Shown here piece by piece: positions 11,213 to 24,148 of a stretch of 64,000 bases of DNA. The stretch is taken from contig CAMZMU010000012.1 of the NCBI GenBank assembly GCA_947311845.1, positions 3,200,564-3,264,563 of the forward strand. Direction: 5' to 3'. Origin of the DNA: Poa pratensis. Lineage: Eukaryota; Streptophyta; Magnoliopsida; Poales; Poaceae. The notes beneath the pieces were generated by a model. It saw only the letters and a list, made by a program, of their open reading frames with translations, was not told the DNA's origin and searched no databases. The position numbers and the translations under genes are program-made. Each line of letters starts with the position of its first letter. Within the stretch, counting starts at the first letter, position 1.

Positions 11213-12297
11213 TGATGTGGGTAGGTCCCGATTTTCACGGATTTGAGCGGAGGGAAGATGAACACGAAGAACGGATGAACACGAAGAACACACAAAAGGG
11301 GAATCACACAAAACAAGGGTAAATAGCAAGTAGCAACCCGGCAAGACTCGATTGGTAACAAATCCCCGTGGGCAGCCCCCAATCCTCCTCTCCCAAGCAC
11401 ACCTTACTCTTAGGATTGTTTGTCCAATTGGTCAACCCAACCAATCCGATAAAATCGGCAAGTAATCGCAACTACAAGCGGAGCCTTGGTATCCACGCAG
11501 GGATCTTCTCCTCAGAGAGGAGGCCTTGGTTCATCTCCACATGTGGAGGTCTTGATTCATCTCCATAGGAGGAAAGAGACACTTTGAGAAGAAGGAGCAA
11601 GGCTCTACTTTAGTTCCAAATCATAGTCTAACCCTAGATCTAGTCCAAGGGGTGCCTTAAATAGTCTAGATACGAAAAGGGACGAACGGATAAGGTTTCA
11701 CAGCAGATCTGGCGAGCAGTCTCCCGCACTGGCGGTAGTACCGCTGGGATAGCTGGTGGTACCGCCGGCGCGGGAGGGCTTCACTTCATCCCACGCCCCC
11801 GGTACCGTCCAGTACCGCCGCCGGTACCGCTGGCGGTACCGGGTAAGGGGTCCGACAGGGGGTTTTGGCGGTAGCACATGGCGGTAGCGGGCGCTGCCGC
11901 TGAGGTGGGGCGCTGGTCCTTCCCACGCTCGCGGTACCAGGCGGTACCGCTGGCGTGGGGCTGGTTCGGCCTGCCTGGACCAGGGGCGGTAGTACCGCTT
12001 GACCTGGCGGTAGTACCGCCGCCTGGGAGGTTCTTCTCCATCTTCTCTTCTTCCTCTTCATCGTATTGGCTCGACTCTTGTCCATCTTCTTGCGTCGCCT
12101 CTTGGCCATCTTCATAGGGGTCTTCAGGTCCACCATAGCTGAGCACACACAAGGTATCGGAATGAAGTAGCAAACCATTCAAAGGAGTGTCGATATCACA
12201 CATAGATAGGAGTGAATTCACCTTGTCATGGATAGCTTTGACTCTAGCTCTTGTCATTGGTCCACTTGTTGTAGGAGCCGTAGGATGGGCTACATCA
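11213..12297 (-). repeat. 5' LTR of the Gypsy element
   Basis: Bounded by TGATGTGGG at 11213 and GGGCTACATCA at 12297, giving a 6-bp TGATGT...ACATCA terminal inversion. GCGGTAGTACCGC units occur at 11732, 11986 and 12007. A TATA-like CTATTTAAGG on the minus strand near 11656-11666 is a candidate promoter element. Confidence 0.93.
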
Positions 12298-12326
12298 CCT
12301 TTGATCCCTAGTCCTCGTCGTCGACA

Positions 12327-13303
12327 ATGATGCAGCACGCCGTGGATCCCTGGTCCTTCGCTCGCCCTCCGCCGCCCCCCGGCTTCTTCTTCCACCCCGG
12401 ATCCTCCTGCGCGCGCCAGGCCGTCGCCGACGTGCCCGCCCGTCCTCGACCTCCGCCTCCCGGCTTCTCCCATCCCAGGAGGGCGCTCCCGCCATCGCCC
12501 CGCGAGCTCCCCGTGTCACCGAAGCTCCCACCAAAGCGCGAGGCGCCACCGGTCTCCCGCGCCGCCGCCGAGAAGGACCACTCCACGAAGCGGCAGCGGC
12601 TGTGCTCCGACTACGAGGACGAGATCGACGCCAACCTCCGGGCGACAGAGAGAACCGCCGAGGAGCGGCCGCGGCCGGACTACCTGAAGACGGTGCAGCA
12701 GGACCGGGTGAGCGCGTCGGCGCGCGCCTCCCTCGTCGGATGGATGGACGCGTTCGTCCGGTGCTACGGCCTCGCTGACGGCACGCTCCACCACGCCGTT
12801 GCCTACCTCGACCGGGTCCTGTCGGTGCGGGTCATGAACACGCACAACGGCTACGAGCTCCGCCTCCTGGGCGCCGCGGCCGTCTTCGTCGCCGCCAAGT
12901 ACGAGGACCGGCGCACCGTGCTGGCGCTCGACGCCCACAAGATCGCTGCCTACGGCGGGTTCGCCACGGGCAAGGAGGTTCTCGACATGGTGGCCCCACG
13001 GCGCACACGTTCGTCGGCCACTTCACGAGGCACGCTGAGGGAGAGGAGGAACTCAAGATCCAGCTCTTGGCGCATCGCCTCGCCGACCTGTCGCTGCTCC
13101 ACTACGCGTGCCTGGGCTACCTGCCGTCCGTCGTGGCCGCGTCCGCCATCTTCCTCGCGAGGTTTGCGCTCAACCCGCCGGACGTACTGCCGTGGAGTAC
13201 GGAGATGCAGGAGCTCACGGGGTATAACGTCCGTGACTTGGCTGCCTGCGTCGCTACTATGTACTACTGCTCGCAGTCCATCATCTGTAACGCTGGTTGT
13301 TGA
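12327..13303 (+). pseudogene. cyclin-F-like gene with an internal frameshifting deletion
   Basis: From ATG 12327 the frame encodes a proline-rich leader, then YEDEIDANLRATERTAEERP, RASLVGWMDAFVRCYGL, LHHAVAYLDRVLSVR and AAVFVAAKYEDR, the N-terminal cyclin fold of the plant F-type (CYCF2-like) cyclins. After KEVLDM (about 12988) the frame changes. Another frame resumes with GGPTAHTFVGHFTRHAEGEE, LLHYACLGYLPSVVAASAIFLAR and a C-terminal cyclin fold ending at TGA 13301-13303. The helix normally present between KEVLDM and GPTAHTF is missing, which suggests a deletion of about 35-40 bp that is not a multiple of three. The Gypsy element sits 24 bp upstream of the start. As written the protein is truncated within the fold. 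Confidence 0.85.
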
Positions 13304-13550
13304 TCACGAGCAATGTTTGCAGAGTTCATGTGTAGAAGAATCTCGTGGAAGTTCTCTGTAATGTTCATGTGTATACGTCTGAAATTAATGGATGGATTCA
13401 CATTGTTTGGAGGATCGTCCAAGACTGAGATGGTTTGGGTGTAAACTGTTAGAAATATTATGTCATCCTATGAAGTATGAATGGATGAACTGGTGAACAT
13501 ATTGCACATGCATCTGCATATTAGCTCAGTTATCTGCAATGGAGGAAATC
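13304..13550 (+). other. 3' flank of the cyclin-F-like gene
   Basis: Probable 3' UTR after the TGA. No other gene is seen. Confidence 0.4.
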
Positions 13551-13673
13551 TACCCCTCTGTCCACAAAAGGATGTCTCAATCTAGCTCAAATTTGCATGT
13601 ATTTACACACTAAATCATGTCTAGATACGTGCAAAATTGGTTTAGGTTGAGACATCCTTTTGTGGACGGAGTA
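13551..13673. mobile_element. Stowaway-type MITE
   Basis: TA-CCCCTCTGTCCACAAAAGGATGTCTCAA at the left pairs with TTGAGACATCCTTTTGTGGACGGAG-TA at the right. The long matching arms and the TA duplication identify a Stowaway MITE of about 120 bp. Confidence 0.9.
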
Positions 13674-14887
13674 GATGATCGGTTCGTTGAGCTTTTACTT
13701 GTCTCTTTAACCGAACTAGTAAATATGTACGTGCAGGCACTTCTCAACTCTGTATTGGTAACATAACTTCTGCAATGAAATCAACATATTACCTTTGTAA
13801 CGGTTGAGTGAGCAATCCTATGATCTTCGGCAGTAGTTGTAGCATGCAATTATACTGACAATTTTCAGGTAACATGTTATCTTCTTGTAAGCTAGATAAA
13901 GCAAATTTTCTTTTCTGGTGTCCAATTCTCGATGATGTTGCTCATTGTCACTAGCGAATCCTGATGGTGCTTCTTTATGGAATAAGTTCCCTTCACATTC
14001 AGTATGTAACAGCAACAATAAATATACAAAGAGAATAAGGAAGAAGAAATGCAGTAAATTCAAGATCACCAAACGTATGATTCAATCTTCATTTCTGTAC
14101 AAGGCAATAAGCAAGAAGAAATACAGTTCAGTGCTCATCAGAACAGTGTGGATTTAGTTATGTTCAATCTTCATTTTTGTACACGGCCGAAATGTCGTCA
14201 TGGAGCTCATCTTGCTGCAACAATATAGGAACCAACTTCAGTTCTGGTAATTAATGCAACATGCATAGCCAAACAGAGTTCAATGCCAAAAAAAAGGAAG
14301 GATGAACATGCTCGAATTATGTGAAGGAAATACTCCTTCTCATGGTCCTGCAGATTGGCTCTTTGGAGTTTGGGAGATGGCCATGTACTGCAATGGGTCG
14401 CCCTCCTCGTCCATATTCTCGTCACTCTCGACATTCTCGGAACCCTTGCCATAGTTCATACAGACACCGTGGATTCTGGGTTGTGGTTCTGCCATAAAAA
14501 AAGTAAGTATATCACCTCCGCTGAGATTCATCTAGGCAACGAGTTGCACCCATATCCTTCCGCGTGCAAATGTCTGGTCCTTCCTTTAGTCACTCCAATG
14601 TTTGCTTCCATGAACATAAAAAGGCACGCTCTTGTCGGTTAACTGGTTGAACCGCAACCGAACATCGCATGATACATTCTAAATAACAAAAGGAAAATGA
14701 AAAACACGTTAGGTACTAAATAAAAACACAAGTTGCAAGTGTATGAAAAAAGAGTTGATTGTTAATTACCACTGAATTAAGGTAATCCTCTCGCAGATGA
14801 ATATTTGCAGTGGGAGTTGCATACTTGGCACACCATATCCTATTATGTTAAAAAAATCCATGCGTGAACACCGATAATGTAAAATGA

Positions 14888-14925
14888 CTAGATTCGAACG
14901 GCGCGGCTCGCCGTGCAGCGCTTGT
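14888..14925 (-). mobile_element. Helitron-like 3' terminus
   Basis: Reading the minus strand, ACGGCG-AGCCG-CGCCGT forms a 6-bp stem hairpin, followed after six bases by CTAG and then T. This is the hairpin plus CTRR-T signature of a Helitron 3' end. The matching TC 5' end was not found, so this may be a remnant lying within the putative transcription unit. Confidence 0.5.
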
Positions 14926-17900
14926 TGCTTCTTTGAATTTCTTGCCCGTGGTTGCCACCATTTCTACAGATCATTTAAAGGATATATCCATACGAATTTG
15001 ATCACTATATAGATTTGAAAGTGTATTTTCCAGAGCATGTGAAATCAGTAATCAGAACATGATAAAATAAAAGTCTTAAGCAACAGGAAGAACAAAGCAA
15101 CAATGAAGCACACCGGGGAAGTAATATAGAAATTGACACTGCATCTAATACATAAGTTTTGATCACATAGAATTAGTAGTAAATACACAAGTCTTCTGAC
15201 CTAAACACCTGATGAGTTTTGTGTACTCAACAACGATTCTAAGAGGCAGAGATAGCTGGCCTCAACAACATTAACAATGAGTACATGCCAAACTAAATAA
15301 CCTAAGATAAGCACTATATGCTGAACATGTTATCCCAGGACATGATAGAAGGCCTGAGTCGTACGTAGAAAATACAAAGCCAAAGTACAAATACATCAAA
15401 TCATTTAAGCACTGCCAAGCAGGTCTCAAATTGCCAAAATTGATCTTGCAAAAGTTCTTGCAATGAGCATCTATAATATGCATAACAATGTGGCGCCATA
15501 TGGTGAAACTGTTTGCCCTCCAATGCATATTGCTATTGCATAGTCCTCATCTCAGATAGGATCCTAACTTCTAGGAGCAAAAACACAAGATAACAAAGTA
15601 AGGTAAATAAACTGTACGACACATGATTAGAAGACAGCCAAAGCAACAAACCATCAAAACAAAATTATTTACCTGAAAGTACAGTAAAGTATAAAAAAGT
15701 GACAGAGTACTTACATTGGCCTTAGTAGAATTACAGATTGGATCCATAAAAGAGAACATTAATCATCAAGGATATGGCACAGCAAGCCACATGCTAACAA
15801 ATTAAGCCAAAATAACCAAATCTTCATACTGTAGTGACTAATATAAGAAATGATAGTCTGGAGGTCAGAAATTTGTGAACCCTGAGGGGTTCATTCCCTC
15901 TTTTCTTCTAAAGAATATGTGAAATATGATATATGATAAAATAATAATGCAATATAATTTGAGATACACATGACACCTTTTACATCCATGTGCTAAATCT
16001 AACTAATATTGTACAATATGAATATGAGCTCCTCTCTGGAAGTTAACTTTGCAAAAAACCATTTCTTAACAAAATGCCAAAATGGAAAGCTAAATACTTT
16101 TTTTTTCCAGCTCACCACCCAACAAACAACATTGATATCATAAACCATGTCAAGGCAAAGAAAGTTCTTATTTCATTATGTTGGTCGAACCATGAGCTAA
16201 TTAAAGCAAAATTATGTTCAAGGAGATGCCTGAGTTAAATAACTGAAGTTGAGAATAGCAAACGAGGACAAAGATATGAACATCCTTCTTTTTACCTCGA
16301 AAAAATGGAATAGAGCCTTCCCTTGTTTGGCCCGTGAGCATTTTCTTGAATCCTGCATCCACAACAACACATCACACAACTCAAAACCCAGTCAATGGAT
16401 TGAAATGAATGTATTTGAGTTGGTACCATTACCAATATTTAAAAAACCCTAGGGCAGCAGAAGGGTGGTAAAGGATCCAATGTAAACTATACATGAATAT
16501 GCCCATCATATAAGGCTCACATGAGTGAGAACTAATTTTGATTTTTTGAGAATATCATTTGATATCAATCATGGGCACAATGAATCTTATATATACAGTC
16601 TATTAAGAAACACAAAAGTTAACGACATAATCATAAAATCGTTGTAACCTATTTTTATTGACTAACGATATAATTGATTATGGTAATGGATCCTAAAAAA
16701 GTGTTTCATATCCACAAGTGTGTCACCGACGAAGCAGCCTAAATTTCGCATAAGAACAAAACTCAAGAAGCCAAATAGCCATTTCCCGCTTTATACTTCT
16801 AGGCTTCTAGCAAGCTTGGTCTATAGAATTTCAAAGTACCGAACAAAACTAAAAGTTGTCAATAATACAAACCAGCTTAATTTTAACCAAGCAAAATCAA
16901 ATGAAAAGGAGAAGCATGTTACAGAAAGTATGGGAGATGGAGATGCTATATTACAAAGCCCCGAGACGTACATGTGCATTGGTGTTTTCCTAAAACCAGC
17001 AGGGAATAACCCCCTGCAAGCAATGCTTCATGGCACTGCCAACAGGGGGAAATGACAGTACATTTATTAGGTGGAGAGGATGATAGAGAAGAAGTTGAAC
17101 CATGTATGTGCAGTAGAGGATAAAATGTATTGTTTATAAAGCGGACATTCTTCCTCTCCACCATCGGCAACAAATTAATCTAAGATCCTCATTCTATTAT
17201 AAAATATGAAAGCCTGAAACCATGTATGTGTAGTAGCTTTCAGGTACACTGGAGCTGAAGCGAAAGGGCTCACCGTGGCTCACTATTGTTGACCACTGCA
17301 ACAATTGTTGTCGAAGCACCACCGTTTATGTTATTGTGCCCTCCCATGCCATCTCTAGAATCCAGCTCGCTAAAAATCAGCGGCGCAAATTCTCGAGTTG
17401 GTGTTCTCGCTAGTCTGTCCGGTAAATCTGCACACAGTTCACAATACATGGAAACTGGAGATTCCCAAATAGAAGACACAACTTAGGTATTTGTTCCTAC
17501 AATAATCAAATATATATAGCTAAAATTTGTAGAATGAAGCCAACGCACAATGAGTAATTTACACATGTAGAATAAGGGCATGATTATAGGTTCAGGCTAC
17601 TAACTGCAAGTATCTGTGAAAAAAAGGAAAGGGGTTATGATACACAATTATGACCGAATATATATTGGAAAGGGGAATAAGGCTAAATACAACTCCAACA
17701 ATATGTAGCACTTCACGACAAATTAAAGACAATTGTTAAACCTGTAAAAACTAACTATATCAAATAGGAAGGAGGAGACCATCACCAGGAGTGTTCTGAT
17801 CAACATCTGCATACATGAACAAACGATGGCATTAGCAAGGGAAAAAGGAAATGCAATCAGCTGATTAACCAGCAGACATAATCCATGGAGCAGCCACTAA

Positions 17901-20900
17901 TAAAAGGGCATGGATCCACTGACCAATGCAGTGAACATAGCACAACCCCAACCGCAGACAGATCGGTAAATTGCTGGACATGTCAAGTTGAATTTTCTAG
18001 GCATTGTAGTTACAAAACCAAACATTTAAATTATTTACATCTGCAGTATTTCTGAAAACATGGAGAAAAGCACCATCATAGTTCTAGAATATCTAGCAGG
18101 GGAGGATTATTTACATCTGCAGTATTTCTCACCAACGTAAGCAGTGGAAAAATCAAAGCTACCAGTACTCACATTTCTCACCAACGAATCCAGTACACCA
18201 CTAACAGCCATATAACATAACCACCCCAACTCAACAACCCACCGGAGAACTTAGTCGACCAATTATGTAAAGAAAGGAATACCTACTTTCCGATGGCGGA
18301 TGTAGCAGCCAGCATGCAGATGCAGGTCTCCCACTTTGTCGGTCCTAGTACAGAAACTACAAATTAGGATCTACAGACATTATCCAACAAAGAAAAGTTG
18401 GAAGAAAATCTCAGAAACATGAGAGGACTGCAAGCATATTTTTCTCTGAACAACGAAAGATCCCTAGCTTGCACTACGGTTCAGACCTGAATTAGTTCTA
18501 ACCATTACCTCTAGAACATCAAGATTAGGGCCCAATCTTCTGTAGAGGATCATCTTCTTCTTCCATAGCACACCTGAACCAAAAAATAAATATAGAGATG
18601 AATCCTGCACAAATAGATCAATAGGCATGAGAACATACCATATTTCACAGCAAATTTGTCATGAACGTGGGTAATCTTACACTTATTTTACCTAGAAATT
18701 CTCTATTTTTTGCGAAGCACATGCAAATTCAATCTATCTACTTGCTGGATAGACATAAAAAACTCGTTCAGTGTGCACCTCTTACAATTAAAGTAGTATA
18801 AGGAAATTAGCTAACAATTACTCTACCAAACAGGAGCTGCATATAACGATGAGGTGAAGAGCACGCTCAAACCTGTAGTTCTACTATTTGATCTTGGGCA
18901 TCTCAGAACTAACCTACAGCAAGATAAAAGGTATGCTCGTTATAAATTTGGAGAACATAAAAGAAGAAGTATATATTAAATTGCAAAAGTAGCATCGATC
19001 TTAACTATAACTATGCCAAGTAGGGTTCAGTGTTTGAGAATCACAATCATGTGGAGATAACACTAAAATAGATTGATGGAAGGATATTTTATTGAACACA
19101 GCTGACTGAGCAATAATGGCAACTAACTAACTAAGTGATCACGTTATACCACGTGAACATAAATATCTACTAAATACTTCTTTAATAAAGGCACTGCGGG
19201 AAATATTTTAAATCACCAGTTTAGAATCCCTGAAGAAAAAAATTTCAAGCGTTCTAAGCCACCAAGGTAGGTCACAATGTTTCACAATCTTGCTAATACA
19301 TTGGTTCGCAGAAACATCCTAATTAATTAGGCTATTATTTCAAAGAACAAAGATAGTTCTGCACTCTTTGACCAGGTAACTTCCTTTCTCTTTTCACTAA
19401 AGGCATTCTCAGTTGAAATGTGAGCCGCTTGTGTGATAACTGCAATTAACGTGTGATAAAAGCTCCAGATTCAGATCATAGGATTTAAATAACCTCTGGG
19501 AACATGCAAAGAGAGAGACAAAAAAAATGTACTGGTTTAAAGAACATTTTTGTATTATACATTTATGCAAAGCCAAAACTTATGCAAACATAACGTCCTG
19601 ATCTGGACAATCATATAAGAATAGCAAAAAAGCCTGCCAATGCTTCATTTTTCAGTTTTGAAATGGATCTGAAAATTATTGAAATGGAAAAAGATTTGAC
19701 TTGGGTGATATACCATAAAATATTATAACAAATCCTTCGAGTGGCGATAAAGCTCCAGATTTAGAAAATCAAATAAATGCACAATTTTCATTACTGAATA
19801 CTTATTCTACCTTCACTAAGTTTCAACTCAAATATTTACTGAATTTCATTTTGCAATGTCATAGTACCATCTACACTTAATACAATCATTATAAATTATT
19901 GTGGATCCTCTTTTCAAGATAAATGCAAATTTATGCTAGCTATGGATCCTCGGTTCCTAATTCCATCTCCCTTCTAGCCTTACCCAATGATATTTAAACA
20001 TAGCAACAAAATATTCCTTTTGTCAAACTATGGAGTCCTAGAAATCGGGGACGGACTTCTCCTGCACGCTGCCGATGATAGCGACGGGGCTGCAGTCACC
20101 ATGAAATCACAGCCCAATACTGGCCAAAAGCAAGGACATAAATAGATCATGAGTACCTGAGAAATCTAAAAAAACTTTTTTGCTACTCCAATGGTACACT
20201 GTAGGACATAGGCATCATCCAATTGTCACACATCATTTTAGTACCTCTAGGAAAATGAAGTGAGAGCGTGAGACTAAAAGCTAAGTAGGAGGTTTACCTG
20301 GATGCAGAAGTAGCCTTGTTCCGAGTCCATTTTCGTATGAGGATCACCTAATCATGACAACAAAAAACAAAGCATCATACATCTAACATGTAGCTCACAT
20401 TTATGCTACTTGACTCCAAAGGCCCAAATTACATATAACTACATGCATACCTCACTGCAAAATTCATTATTCAGTTTGATGGATGTGAAATTAACAATGG
20501 GTCTAGCAAATACAAAGTCTAACATGGAGCAGATCGAAGTGAACTGTAATGCAAATACATCCATTTCAAAAGGGAAGTGAATATATTAAAAACAGCTTAG
20601 CAACAACTGACGTGTTTCTAGCATTAATGAAATTAGCAGAGCACCACTTTGTTGTCATAAATTGAAAGCTTTGCTTAAAAATAACATAGGGATATCTACA
20701 TGCATATCTACTTTTGTATGAACTACTTACTTAAGTCCATTGCATATATGTAAGTCAAAGTACGCAGCAAAAGCTAAAGCATTATTTTCCAATAGAAATC
20801 TGTTTTATTTATTCAGTGCTCATTAAATGTCAAATTGCCAATCTCCTGTAACAGCTTGACATGTGTGTGAGTTATTTGTTGTTAAGCAAGTTCAACAGAG

Positions 20901-23900
20901 CCTAAAAGGCCTTGGAATATTCATGTACTGACAAGAAAGCAAAGTTATGTGAATGGTACGTTTGTGCGGACAAGAACACAAGGAATGCATGCTCTGTGCA
21001 TATTAATAAATGGTGATGCGTCTCGTACTTCAGCAGCATATCAAGGTTTACTTAATCAGATGCTTTAGGGTCACCAAACGGGCGTATTTTCCTTCAATGT
21101 TCATGTACAAAGCTGCGAGCAGACCCGGCAGGTGCTCTCCGTGAACCTGCATTTCCATTGTTATGTCTGAAGCAAAAACTAACCGCGTCAAAACAAAGGC
21201 CTAAACTGCATCATGTCTAAAATGGTTGGAAACTGCATCATGTCTAAACAGCATTGCCTCACACAGGAATTTTGGAAATGGTTTTTGATGTACATAAACA
21301 ATTCTAAATTATCTGTTGTCACTATCTATAGTAGGCCTGCAAATGAAGTCCTCCATTGAGTTCGGCTCAGACTTAAGGTACAACCTACAAATATATTCCA
21401 ATTACTAACCTATAAAGGGGGCATCACACGTGTTATTTGCATGCGAAAAAATAATGCTAGGAAACAAAAACAATGCAGATACAACAGTAGGCTAATAATG
21501 ACATTTGTGCATTGATTTATTTCTCTATAAATAGGAGAAGAAAACAGTGAGCCCGCTTTTGTCAATTCACAAGTACAAATATATAGAAGGGCTATAATAA
21601 TGCAAACAGCGTTGTGTAACTCACTAAGCATCAGAATAACATAATCGTTTTAGTTTTAAAGGACAGTAGAAGACCACAAGAAAAACAAAGCTCCATGTAT
21701 TGGTTAAAATGGTCATCACGTCTGGATGACATTTTACTCAGAATATATTAGGAAAAAATAAATAGCATGGACAATTGTTTACATAACCATTCGGATGGTT
21801 TCAAGGTATATCCCTTATCTTACACAAATCATCTTAAATAATGCTTTTAAATTATCAGTTTGCGACAAATTTAATGATGCTTAGGTCGTTTAACTAATAC
21901 GTAGAATAGAGTCACCATCAGACAAAATAAAACTGTCTTAGTTGATTTAAGATACTGCATCTCGTAGAAATTTCAATTATATGCTATTTTATCAAGAGAG
22001 TTGGAGTTAACCTTATAACAAAGGACATCAGCTTAATCCTAACCAACGCAGAGAAAAGAATTTGACTGCCCTACACAACGATTGGCAGAAGAAAAAAAGG
22101 TGAAAATAACCAGAACCTTGCACCGGGTAGCTAGCACACTTTCTTGAGAATACATCTAATTATAGTCTATGATCAACCAGAAGTAAATGAACTCTCTGGG
22201 ATCAAAATGTTTACAGCAAGATCATTGGTTAAAATTATGGAGGCAAACAAAGCAACATTTCTGGCCCAATCTTCTACTTTCAAATTTCAATGGAAAACTA
22301 AATACTGGATATTTAGCACAGCTAGGTGTCACTCCTGAATCTTGAACCACAGTGTTTGGTCATGATTACTACAGGCCTGCAGCTGCAAAATTTCTAAAAT
22401 ATTCAATGCTGGGATATGTTACCTTGACGATGAACTCTAGTAAATTTCATGGAGAATTGCAAAAGCCTGAGGCCTCAACATGCTTCGCGGCCATCGGCAG
22501 ATACTGTACAATGTTATCTGATCCACAATATAGTAAGTAAGAATAAACAACCAATCCACCATATAGTAATGCATCATTGTAGCTTACCGACTTTCAGTAT
22601 CCCTTCCATCTTTATCCAAAGTTATCTGATCAATTTCATACAGCTGGTTCTTTCATTCTTGGTCATGCTTAGGAACAATGCTATATGAAACAAAACCATA
22701 GATTAGCTCATACTACAAACATCCAAGTCAAGAATATGCAGCAGCTATGGAACAGAGTCCAGTAAAAAAAAATCCGTGTGATAAGTGTTGTTTGCCTCAT
22801 CATAGTAAATATGCGTGTGGTCAAACATAAGCTTTTTTAGCTTCACGTGGAGATTAATCTACGGAGCACAACATATATTAATGCCAAGAATCCAATTAAG
22901 CGTCAAGAAATCTAGAAGGAAAAATAGAAAACTAAATGGAAAAAAAATCAGATTATCCTGAATCATGGATATTGTAACATAGGCGTGAGATATCTGGTTT
23001 TGAAGCAAATACCTTTTGAGGATGCCATCAGGTCTATCGGAAACATTTCCTATCAAGCAGCAACCAACATAAAGAATGAGCTGCAACCCTGCTACATGAC
23101 CAATAAAAAGGAAAAGAACTTAACAATGAGTCAAATAGTCATACTTAAGTTCAAACACCTGTACAGATGCAAGGTAGATGGCACAATCGAGCTCTCTGGG
23201 ATGACGACCTTACCAACGTTGTCTGGGGATTGCACGAATCGATGGCAGGAGTTCTCCAGAAAAACACCAACCTCTCTGAGCTGGTCCTCTGAGTGAGCTA
23301 TCTGGCTCGTGCTCCCGAAGCAGAGGAACGCTGAAAAAACAGTGGAAAATTTAGAACATCACCTCAATTAGCTTCACTATGCAGGTAAGCCATCGATCTC
23401 CTAGTGCCCTAAATGAACAGATCGGAGAAAATGAAGACATCACACAGGTAGCAGCCGGAGGAGCCGAGCTAGGATGGCGGCCGAGGTCCATGCTCCTCCG
23501 GTTCAGCTCCTCCTCGGTGGAAAACGCCGTTGCAGCGGCGACCGATGGGGAGAGGACAGTAGCAACACAAATCGGAAAGGGGGAAAGCGCAAGAGAGGAT
23601 TCGATGAGAATTGGGGACATACCAGCTGCCGCCATGGCCACAGGAGAGTGCAGCTTCCCTGGGAGCGACGGCGCAACGGTCACCGCTCCTCCGAGGCGCC
23701 CCCGTATATCCGTCTTTGTTGAGCGCTGAGTACGATGTAGAGGCGGAGGAGGCTAGGGACCAGGCCGATGGGCTGCTGCCTGCTGCTGGCGTCGTCCTCG
23801 CCCACGGACCGGGGCTGAGCACCGAGCGCTCCCACAGCGCCCTGCGCCAACGACGACGGAGACCAGCAGCGGCGTGAGCGCAGCAAGGTCAGGGAGAGGC

Positions 23901-24025
23901 GGGATGGAAACGGTGAGGGTTTCACCGGCTGAGAGAGAGTGTGGGAGAAGAGAAGCGAGGGGATTGGGGGAGAGAGCGACGCGGGGATTGGACGCGGCTA
24001 GGGTTTTTCACCGGACGGGCACACC

Positions 24026-24035
24026 TTATATACCC
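24026..24035 (-). promoter_or_regulatory. TATA box
   Basis: The minus strand reads GGTATATAAGG. It is followed downstream by a CT-rich leader (CCCTAGCCG..., CTCTCTCCCCC...) typical of plant 5' UTRs, and about 390 bp later by ATGGCGGCAGCTG immediately before a GTATGT donor (23616-23636). Confidence 0.6.
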
Positions 24036-24148
24036 CCGCACGGAAAGAAATCGACGGCCACGATCGCCCGTAATTCCTTATCTACGGTCACAATTCGCTA
24101 AACTCTGAGAAGCCTCCTACCCCCATGATTATACTCTTCAGATATATA

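Larger units (their letters stand above)
4094..12297 (-). mobile_element. Gypsy-superfamily LTR retrotransposon
   Basis: Two LTRs of about 1.08 kb (4094-5176 and 11213-12297) flank a roughly 6-kb interior, and a perfect 5-bp target duplication CCTTT lies at 4089-4093 and 12298-12302. The 5' LTR in transcription sense is the right-hand one. The primer-binding site at 11199-11210 and the minus-strand order gag, protease, RT, RNase H, integrase place it in Gypsy (Metaviridae). By eye the LTRs differ by about a dozen substitutions and several one-base indels, so the insertion is fairly recent. The polyprotein is broken by many frame changes. Confidence 0.95.
14341..24035 (-). other. probable multi-exon minus-strand transcription unit, product unknown
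   Basis: A TATA box (24027) and a pyrimidine-rich GC leader precede a series of minus-strand open segments with good splice sites. The clearest are about 23313-23229 (CAG acceptor, GTAAGG donor), 23090-23013, 21150-21080 (VHGEHLPGLLAALYMNIEGK, bounded by AG and GTGACC), 20331-20298 (ATG then DSEQGYFCIQ and GTAAAC), 18576-18515 (VLWKKKMILYRRLGPNLDV), 17431-17283 (LPDRLARTPTREFAPLIFSE) and a terminal segment about 14488-14341 (EPQPRIHGVCMNYGK, acidic block, stop). Phases do not join cleanly throughout and I recognise no family, so this could be one gene, two genes or a non-coding transcript. Introns are AT-rich and long. Confidence 0.35.
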
